Below, piece by piece: positions 22,722 through 28,464 of a DNA stretch of 28,464 bases. Made by a program: the position numbers and the translations under genes. The DNA comes from DASYAE01 sp036501535 (lineage in GTDB: Bacteria > Actinomycetota > Actinomycetes > Streptomycetales > Catenulisporaceae): NCBI GenBank assembly GCA_036501535.1, contig DASYAE010000011.1, positions 1-28,464 on the forward strand, given 5' to 3'. Position 1 is the stretch's first letter. Every line of letters starts with the position of its first letter. Under the pieces are notes generated by a model. It made no database searches. It worked only from the letters and a program-made list of their open reading frames with translations, and was not told the DNA's origin.

Positions 22722-23998
22722 GACTCGTCGTCCGGTTGCGCCGGAAGTTCCGCCTCGACCAGGAACCCGCCGCCCGGCGCCGCGCCGGTGCGGAACGTCC
22801 CGCCGACGGTGAGGGCGCGCTCGCGCATGCCGAGCAGGCCGTGTCCGCTCCCTGCGGTGCGATCACCGTGGCCGGGTCCGTTGTCCCTGATGCGCAATCG
22901 CAGCAGGTTCACGTCGTAGCGCAGCTCGACGTCCACTGCGGCGCCCGGCGCGTGCCGCCGCGCGTTGGTGAGCGCCTCCTGCACGATGCGATACGCAGCC
23001 AGTTCCACCCCCGGGTCGAACGAGGTCACGGGCCCGGAGACGATCAGGCGCACGGCTCCGGCCGACGCCGCCCGGGTGTCGGTGATCAGCGACGTCAGTT
23101 GCCGTAGACCCGGCTGCGGCTGGCGTTGGTCCGGGACGACCGGATCGGTGTCCGGCCGCAGCACTCCGAGCAGCCGTCTCATCTCGGTCAGGCCGGCGCG
23201 CGCGGTGTCGCCGATGTCCCGCAGCCAGCGCGCGCCCTCCGGCGGCAGGTCGACGGTGATCCGGGCCGTCTCCGCCTGCACGGAGATCATCGAGATGTGG
23301 TGTGCGACCACGTCGTGCAGTTCCCGGGCGATCCGCGCGCGTTCTCCGCGCGCCATGTGCTCCACGAGGGCGTCCGCCAGCTCCGTCCGGACCGCGCCCT
23401 GCAGCGAGGCCGCGCGCCGCGACCGCACCGCGATCGCGGCTCCGGCCGCGGCCGGGACGAGCGACGCGAGCAGTCGCGCATCCACGCCGCCGCGCCCGGC
23501 CAGCATCAGCGCAAGGAAGGGGATCGTCAGGCCCAGCGCCAGAAACGGCGCGTTCGCGCGCCAGCCGGCCGATTCGGCGGCGCCGGCCGGTCCCGGACCG
23601 ACTGCGGCGAGCCGGTAGACCGAGATGACCTGGGCGGCGGCGCTCCCCGCAGTCGCCAGCCCGGCGGTCACCACACCGGAGTTCGGGGCGCCGACAGTCA
23701 CCACGCCGAACGCGGCGAGGGACATCACCGACGCGGCCGTGATGCACAGCGCGGCGGCGAGCGGGCGCAGGAAGATCAGCGGCACCGTGGCCGCGAGCGC
23801 GAGCAGGCACAGCGGAAGGGCGTAGAGCGCGCCCAGCCTGGCCCCCTGGACGGCGGCCTGCGCGAACGAGGCCGTCGCCAGCACGCTGCCGACGACCGCC
23901 AGCCGGTACGGCGAAGACGCGATCCGCCGGGACTTCTCGATCGGCCGCCACCGCGCCGCCAGGCCCATCAAGGTGCGCTCGACTCCGCCTTCCTGCAT
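22718..23998 (-). CDS. DesK/NarX-type sensor histidine kinase
   Basis: This membrane kinase of about 426 residues has five or six hydrophobic segments in the first 195 residues, then a HisKA_3 dimerisation region with the phospho-accepting histidine in RARIARELHDVVAHHISMISVQAE (about H228). A HATPase_c domain follows, with AYRIVQEALTNARRHAPGA (N box) and IRDNGPGHGD, and the end reads HGLLGMRERALTVGGTFRTG. The exact start is uncertain. The ATG at 23998 is inside a GCATGC sequence that also holds the first ATG of the divergent ATPase fragment, and an internal ATG at 23968 is also possible. Neither has an ideal ribosome binding site, so the natural start or promoter may have been lost at the junction just upstream. 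Confidence 0.85.
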   Translation of the reverse strand: MQEGGVERTLMGLAARWRPIEKSRRIASSPYRLAVVGSVLATASFAQAAVQGARLGALYALPLCLLALAATVPLIFLRPLAAALCITAASVMSLAAFGVVTVGAPNSGVVTAGLATAGSAAAQVISVYRLAAVGPGPAGAAESAGWRANAPFLALGLTIPFLALMLAGRGGVDARLLASLVPAAAGAAIAVRSRRAASLQGAVRTELADALVEHMARGERARIARELHDVVAHHISMISVQAETARITVDLPPEGARWLRDIGDTARAGLTEMRRLLGVLRPDTDPVVPDQRQPQPGLRQLTSLITDTRAASAGAVRLIVSGPVTSFDPGVELAAYRIVQEALTNARRHAPGAAVDVELRYDVNLLRLRIRDNGPGHGDRTAGSGHGLLGMRERALTVGGTFRTGAAPGGGFLVEAELPAQPDDES

Positions 23999-24773
23999 GC
24001 CCCTCATTCTGGACGCGCCCGACGAGGGCACCGCGCTGATCGGCGGCACGCCGCACACGGCGCTGCACGCCCCGCTGACCCATATCGGCGCACTGCTCGA
24101 CGCCGGCGCGCTGCAGCCGAGCCGGTCCGCGCGCAACCACCTGCTGTGGCTCGCGCATTCGCAGGGCCTGCCCGCGAGGCGGGTCGACGAGGTCGTCGAG
24201 CAGGTCGGCCTCGGGTCCGCCGCGCGGCGCCGGGCCGGCGGCTATTCGCTCGGCATGCGCCAGCGGCTCGGCATCGCCGCCGCGCTGCTCGGCGACCCGG
24301 GGGCGCTGATGCTGGACGAGCCGTTCAACGGCCTGGATCCGGAGGGCATGGCCTGGATCCGCGCGCTGCTGCGCACCCTGGCCCGGCAGGGCCGCGCCGT
24401 CCTGGTCTCCAGCCATCTGATGGCCGAGCTCGAAGACACCGCCGACCACCTGGTCGTCGTCGGGCGGGGCAGGGTCATCGCCGACACCGGCGTCGCGGAC
24501 ATGATCGCGGCCGCGTCGGGCGACCGGGTCCATCTGCGCACCGCGTCCCCGGCCGAGGCGATGACCGCGCTGGCCAACGCCGGGGCCACAGCAGTGTTCG
24601 GCGACGTGGACCAGCTCACCGTCTCGAACCTGCCCGCGGAGCGGATCGTGGCGGCGCTCACTCGGGCCGCGGTCCCGTTCTCCGAGGTGAGCGCGCACCG
24701 GGCGTCCCTGGAGGAGGCATACATGGAACTGACCCGGGACAAGGTCGACTTCCGGGCGGTGAGCCCGGAGTGA
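23997..24773 (+). pseudogene. ABC exporter ATPase lacking its N-terminus and Walker A
   Basis: This is a DrrA/BcrA-type ATPase subunit of which only about 258 residues remain. The homologous region begins abruptly at LDAPDEGTALIGGTPH, a segment normally preceded by the P-loop (GPNGAGKST) and the first beta strands, about 45 residues. Present are IGALLDAGALQPSRSARNHL, the signature YSLGMRQRLGIAAALLGDP, Walker B LMLDEPFNGLDPEG, the H-loop VSSHLMAELE and a normal C-terminal extension. No P-loop is encoded in any frame upstream, where the DNA is the kinase 5' end. Without Walker A the protein could not bind ATP normally. No ribosome binding site precedes the ATG at 23997 or the GTG at 23973. The permease start overlaps its stop. 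Confidence 0.75.
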
Positions 24774-26350
24774 CCACGCTCGCCTCACATCAGTCCGAGG
24801 TCCGCACCGGCCGCGACGGGTTCGGGCGGCTCGTGCACGCGGAGTGGACGAAGTTGCGCACCGTGCGCGGCTGGGTCGTCGCACTCTTGCTCATACCGGT
24901 GCTGACCGGGCTGGGCGCCCTGTTGCTGACCAACGTCTCGTGCAGCCTCGTCGGCGTCGACGGACAGCCGGTCGCCTGCGTCGCCCCCGCGACGGGGCCG
25001 GGCGGCGAGGCGGTCGCCGACAGCTTCTATCTCGCCCGCCAGGCACTGGCCGGGGACGGCACGATCACCGCCCGCGTCACGTCGCTGGCCGGCCGGCACA
25101 CCCCGGTCTCCACCTCTCCGACCCCGGTGACCGGCGGCTTCGAGCCCGGCGTGCAGCCGTGGTCCAAAGCCGGGATCATGATCAGCGCGGGCACCGCACA
25201 GGGCTCGGCCTACGCGGCGATGATGGTCACCGGGGGCAACGGGGTGCGGATGCAGTGGAACTACACGGGTGATTCCGCCGGCCTGCCGGGGACCGTGTCG
25301 GCGTCGTCGCCGCGCTGGCTCCGGTTGACCCGGTCGGGCGACACGCTCACGGGTTACGACTCATCCGACGGGACGCACTGGAACACGGTCGGCAGCGTGG
25401 TTCTCAGCAGCCTGCCGTCGTCCGCGCAGATCGGGCTGTTCGCGACGTCGCCGAGCTACATCGTGCTCGCGCCCACGTTCGGCGGCGGCCAGAGCCAGGC
25501 GACCGGCACCTTCGACCGGATCGCCCTGACCTGGCCGGGCGCCACCGGACGGTGGATCGGGACCGGCATCGGCAGCGACCCGGCCGGGCCCAACGGACCG
25601 GACCCCTTCACCGGCTCGTTCACCCACGCGAATGACACGATCACGGTGACCGGTTCGGGCGACATCGCGCCCGAGGTGCCGGAGACCTGGGACGGGGTCG
25701 GCGTCAAGGCCCAGGACGCGTTGACCGGCACGGTCGTCGGACTGATCCCGGCGACCATCGTGGCCGCGCTGTTCGTGACCGCCGAGTATCGGCGTGGTCT
25801 GATCCGTCTGACCTTCGCCGCGGCGCCACGGCGCGGCCGGGTCTTGGCCGCCAAGGCGGTGGCGGTCGGCTCGGCGACCTTCGTCGCCGGCCTGGTCGGC
25901 GCCGCGATCGCGCTGGCCTCGGGGATCCGGCTGCTGAGCGCGGGCAGCCCGGTGCTGCCGATGTCGACGTTCACCGAGGTCCGCATGGTCGTGGGCACGG
26001 CGGCGCTGCTGGCGGTCGCGGCGGTGCTGGCGCTCGCGCTCGGCACGCTGGCGCGGCGCGGCGTGACGGCCGTCACCGCGGTGATCGCAGTGATCTTCGT
26101 GCCGCTCCTGCTCGCCACCCTGCCCGGGTTGTTGCCGCTCGGCACGCAGGAATGGCTGCTTCGCGTGACGCCGGGCGCCGCGTTCGCCGTCATCCAGAGC
26201 CTGCCCGCCTATCACCAGGTGCTGGGCCAGTACCAACCGGCGTTCGGCTACTTCCCGCTCTCCGCGGCGGCCGGGTTCGCCGTGCTGTGCGCGTGGACAG
26301 CGGCCGCGCTGGCCGCCGCAGGGTACGCACTTCGCAGGAGGGACGTATGA
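24770..26350 (+). CDS. ABC-2 type permease with large extracytoplasmic concanavalin-like insertion
   Basis: This 526-residue membrane protein of an ABC-2 exporter begins HAEWTKLRTVRGWVVALLL, where the EWTKLRT motif is typical of actinobacterial ABC-2 permeases. TM1 is at about 35-55. A hydrophilic loop of about 240 residues follows, containing a DUF1349/concanavalin-A-like beta-sandwich (DGTITARVTSLAGR, WSKAGIMISAG, SAYAAMMVTGGNGVRMQWNY, WLRLTRSGDTLTGYDSSDGTHW, IGLFATSP). The remaining helices start near ALTGTVVGLIPATIVAALF, and the C-terminus ends YALRRRDV. The loop should face outward and may bind a glycan or cell-wall ligand (inference). GTG 24770 overlaps the ATPase stop, and ATGA couples it to the next permease. 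Confidence 0.85.
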   Translation: MTTLASHQSEVRTGRDGFGRLVHAEWTKLRTVRGWVVALLLIPVLTGLGALLLTNVSCSLVGVDGQPVACVAPATGPGGEAVADSFYLARQALAGDGTITARVTSLAGRHTPVSTSPTPVTGGFEPGVQPWSKAGIMISAGTAQGSAYAAMMVTGGNGVRMQWNYTGDSAGLPGTVSASSPRWLRLTRSGDTLTGYDSSDGTHWNTVGSVVLSSLPSSAQIGLFATSPSYIVLAPTFGGGQSQATGTFDRIALTWPGATGRWIGTGIGSDPAGPNGPDPFTGSFTHANDTITVTGSGDIAPEVPETWDGVGVKAQDALTGTVVGLIPATIVAALFVTAEYRRGLIRLTFAAAPRRGRVLAAKAVAVGSATFVAGLVGAAIALASGIRLLSAGSPVLPMSTFTEVRMVVGTAALLAVAAVLALALGTLARRGVTAVTAVIAVIFVPLLLATLPGLLPLGTQEWLLRVTPGAAFAVIQSLPAYHQVLGQYQPAFGYFPLSAAAGFAVLCAWTAAALAAAGYALRRRDV

Positions 26351-27180
26351 GTTCGGTCGGCTTGTCCCGGCCTCGTGCCGGGGGAGCGGTGTGGTTGGCC
26401 CTGCACGCCGAGTGGACGAAGTTCCGCACGCTGCCCGGGATGTTCTGGCTGCCCGTCGCAGCAGCCGTACTCACTGTCGCGGTGGGTGCGATCGCGGCGG
26501 GGGAGTATCACTGCGCCGGCTCGATGTGCACGGCCGCCGGGGGCGGCGGCGACCCGGCGCGGATCAGCCTCACCGGGATCTATCTGGGCCAGGTCCTCGT
26601 CGCGGTGCTCGCGGTGCTGGTCGTCGGCGGCGAGTACGGCAACGGGATGATCCACGTCACCCTCGCGGCGGTGCCGCGCCGTCAGGTGCTGCTGCTGGCG
26701 AAGGCGGCCGTCGTGGCCGGCCTGACCTTCGCCGCGGCCCTGGCGGGCGTGCTGGGCTCGATGGCGACGGGACGGCTGGTCCTGACCGGCCGCGGCATGA
26801 CGCCGGCGAACGGATACCTGGTGCTGTCCCCCCGCTATGACGAATACCTGCGAGCAGGGCTCGGCTCGGTGCTGTACCTCGTGCTGGTCGCCCTGCTCGC
26901 GCTCGGCATCACCATGGCGGTGCGCGACTCCGGCGTGGCGATCGGCGTCGTGCTCGGCCTGCTCCTGCTGTTCCCGCTCGTGATCGCGGTCATGCCCGAC
27001 CACGCCCTGGCCCGGCACCTGGAACAGGCCAGCCCCGTGATCTCCGGCCTCTCCATCGAGGCGACGATCAATGAGAGCTCGCTGCCACTCGCACCCTGGC
27101 AGGGGCTCGGCGTCCTGGCGCTGTGGGCCGGCGGCGCCCTGCTCCTCGGCGGCCTGCTCCTACGCCGCCGCGACGCCTGA
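26347..27180 (+). CDS. ABC-2 type permease (second subunit)
   Basis: This 277-residue integral membrane permease begins with the same signature as its upstream neighbour (LHAEWTKFRTLPGMFWLPV). It has about six hydrophobic segments, an EYGNGMIHVTLAAVPRRQVLLLAKA cytoplasmic coupling region, and ends LLLRRRDA. It lacks the large lectin-like loop; a short cysteine-containing loop (YHCAGSMCTAAGGGG) sits between TM1 and TM2 instead. The ATG at 26347 overlaps the previous stop (ATGA) and has AGGAGGG upstream. It is the last gene of the exporter operon, followed by a strong hairpin. Confidence 0.9.
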   Translation: MSSVGLSRPRAGGAVWLALHAEWTKFRTLPGMFWLPVAAAVLTVAVGAIAAGEYHCAGSMCTAAGGGGDPARISLTGIYLGQVLVAVLAVLVVGGEYGNGMIHVTLAAVPRRQVLLLAKAAVVAGLTFAAALAGVLGSMATGRLVLTGRGMTPANGYLVLSPRYDEYLRAGLGSVLYLVLVALLALGITMAVRDSGVAIGVVLGLLLLFPLVIAVMPDHALARHLEQASPVISGLSIEATINESSLPLAPWQGLGVLALWAGGALLLGGLLLRRRDA

Positions 27181-27192
27181 CCCTTCACATGT

Positions 27193-27225
27193 CCGGGCCG
27201 CACCACGTGTCGTGGTGCGGCCCGG
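27193..27225. terminator. Bidirectional hairpin terminator
   Basis: A perfect 15-bp stem (27193-27207 pairing with 27211-27225, arm CCGGGCCGCACCACG) with a 3-base loop lies between the converging ends of the permease gene (27180) and the Ig-repeat gene (27264). It can serve both strands. Confidence 0.9.
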
Positions 27226-27263
27226 ATCCGGCTACCCGTGGGTCGCCGGGGTGACCAGTGCGC

Positions 27264-28464
27264 TCAGCAGTTGCCGATGTCGCTGGTCGAGGAGGCGAGT
27301 ACGACGTCGAGCAGGCCGAGCGCCTTGATGTGCACGGAGTTCACGGTCAGCCCGCTGTCCGGACCGGTGACCGGGATCTGCTCGTTGAAGATCAGCGTCA
27401 CGCCGAGCAGGCTGATCGTGGTGTTCGGGGCCGGATGCAGGTTGACGTTGACCGGGATGCCGCCGACGGACACCGAGGCCACGCTCGCCGAGCCGGACGA
27501 GCCGGAGCAGGTGGTGACCGAGGAGGACTGGACCGCCCCGATCTTGATCACCGGCAGGCCGAGCACGCCGACCGTGGCGTTCTGCACCGAGGCGGTGGCG
27601 TCGGACTTGCCGGGGTCCAGCGACGTCGTCACGTCGGCGCACAGGGTGCCGGCGCTGATCAGGCCACTGATGGTGACGACGCACGGCGGGTGCACGTCGC
27701 CGGCGGACGCGGTCGAGACGTTGCCGGTGTCGGGCGTCGGCGCCACGGTGACCAGGCCGGAGGCGGACAGGCCGTAGGCGCGGCCGGTGAGGTACTCGAA
27801 GGCCAGCGTCGCAGAGGCCGAAGAGGGCTGGTAGTACCCGTCCCCGGCAAAGGCCGCTGATACGCCGATGGACTGGGTACCGGCGGGCTGGGCGACGTCC
27901 GCGATGGTGCAGGACGCCGCGCCGCTCGCGTTGGTCGTGCCGGAGCAGGACTGCGCGGAGGCGCCGGAGCCGAGGGTGAAGGCGACCGTGCGGCCGTTGA
28001 TCGGCGTGGTGCCGTCCTCCTTCAGCACTCCGGACAGGGTAAGCGGAACGCCGTTGGCCGCCTGGGTCGGACCGGTGTAAGTGAGCGTGGTCTCCTCATG
28101 GGTGACCGTGAACGTGGAGCTCGCGGAGGAGGGCAATTCCGTTGCGTTGCCGGCGTATTGCGCCGTCAGCGTGTAGGGGCCGGCAGCCTCGCCGGGTGTG
28201 ATCGAGCACGAGGCCGTGCCGTCGGAACCCGTGGTTCCGGTGCAGGTCTCGGCTCCGTTGAGGGTGAAGACGACCGGGGCGCCGGAGACCGGGCCGAGGT
28301 CGTCGGTGAGGTTGGCCGAGACGGTCGCCGGGTCGTTGTAGTCCCCGCTGCTCGCGCCACCGGTGATGACGAGGCTGGTGGGGCGCTGCTGCCAGACGAT
28401 GCTCACCGGCTGCGAATCGATGGTGCCGGCCAGGTTCGTGATCGAGGCCTGCACGGTGTCGGTG
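27264..28464 (-). CDS. Secreted Ig-like repeat / choice-of-anchor-P protein (5' part outside window)
   Basis: The frame is open through the right edge, so the N-terminus and any signal peptide are missing. About 400 C-terminal residues are visible. Two or three bacterial Ig-like (Big_3-type) repeats come first (PVVFTLNGAETCTGTTGSDGTASCSITPGEAAGPYTLTAQYAGN and RTVAFTLGSGASAQSCSGTTNASGAASCTI), each with a paired cysteine pattern. A choice-of-anchor-P-like domain follows: AYGLSASGLVTVAPTPDTGNVS, the pattern of conserved cysteines, VPVTGPDSG-type loop and the end HIKALGLLDVVLASSTSDIGNC. Such proteins are exported and probably sit on the cell surface, with adhesion as a plausible role (inference). 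An in-frame GTG at 28454 is internal, not a start. Confidence 0.85.
   Translation of the reverse strand, partial: TDTVQASITNLAGTIDSQPVSIVWQQRPTSLVITGGASSGDYNDPATVSANLTDDLGPVSGAPVVFTLNGAETCTGTTGSDGTASCSITPGEAAGPYTLTAQYAGNATELPSSASSTFTVTHEETTLTYTGPTQAANGVPLTLSGVLKEDGTTPINGRTVAFTLGSGASAQSCSGTTNASGAASCTIADVAQPAGTQSIGVSAAFAGDGYYQPSSASATLAFEYLTGRAYGLSASGLVTVAPTPDTGNVSTASAGDVHPPCVVTISGLISAGTLCADVTTSLDPGKSDATASVQNATVGVLGLPVIKIGAVQSSSVTTCSGSSGSASVASVSVGGIPVNVNLHPAPNTTISLLGVTLIFNEQIPVTGPDSGLTVNSVHIKALGLLDVVLASSTSDIGNC

Noticed and set aside
23126..24769. Long plus-strand extension upstream of the lectin-like permease
   Set aside because: It is antisense to the kinase and out of frame with the ATPase, with no protein-like composition. 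The permease starts at 24770.

Overview
High-GC sequence with strong G/C third-position bias, many GTG and some TTG starts, overlapping start/stop codons and Gram-positive secretion signals. Together with a conservon (cvnABCD), a GT4-type GlgM/GlgC glycogen pair and a choice-of-anchor-P surface protein, this points to a filamentous actinobacterium (Streptomyces/Catenulispora-like). No rRNA, tRNA, CRISPR array, complete insertion sequence or replication origin was recognised.

Layout. (1) 1-2.1 kb is a degraded accessory patch: the 5' part of a small secreted protein with a TTG start, then a 5'-truncated TPR gene (minus) and a 5'-truncated DUF4132 gene (plus) joined head to head near 1533. A 13-bp direct repeat flanks the pair. 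(2) 2.1-4.2 kb encodes a NERD-domain/UvrD-type helicase (minus). (3) 4.4-6.9 kb holds glgM and glgC (plus), the ADP-glucose route to alpha-glucan. Their end is interlocked with (4) a minus-strand sugar-uptake locus at 6.9-12.1 kb: lacI regulator, a chimeric binding-protein/permease gene, a second CUT1 permease and a cytoplasmic GH51 arabinofuranosidase. Two related 18-bp palindromes lie upstream of lacI. (5) 12.5-13.5 kb is an HNH endonuclease of lower apparent GC. (6) 13.6-17.6 kb is a secreted multidomain GH31 glycosidase with an inserted carbohydrate-binding module and a starch-binding CBM20. A 22-bp palindrome overlies its probable -35 box, and a strong hairpin follows it. (7) 18.0-21.9 kb is the conservon cvnABCD, whose cvnB carries an in-frame 15-bp minisatellite. 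(8) 22.0-27.2 kb is a NarL-type two-component pair (minus) facing an ABC-2 exporter (plus): an ATPase lacking its Walker A region, a permease with a large extracytoplasmic lectin-like insertion, and a second permease. A 15-bp-stem hairpin ends this block. (9) 27.3 kb to the end is the C-terminal part of a secreted Ig-repeat/choice-of-anchor-P protein (minus).

How the genes fit together: the middle of the window is carbohydrate-centred. GH31 acts outside the cell on alpha-glucan-like substrates, the CUT1 system would import oligosaccharides, GH51 would release arabinose inside, and GlgC/GlgM store glucose. LacI-type palindromes mark the likely control points. The conservon and the NarL-type pair are separate signalling modules.

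The most striking feature is a set of three broken or fused gene junctions in 28 kb: near 1533 (TPR/DUF4132), near 10040 (binding protein/permease) and near 24000 (histidine kinase/ABC ATPase). They are either real deletions or rearrangements, or joins made during assembly. The sequence alone cannot decide.
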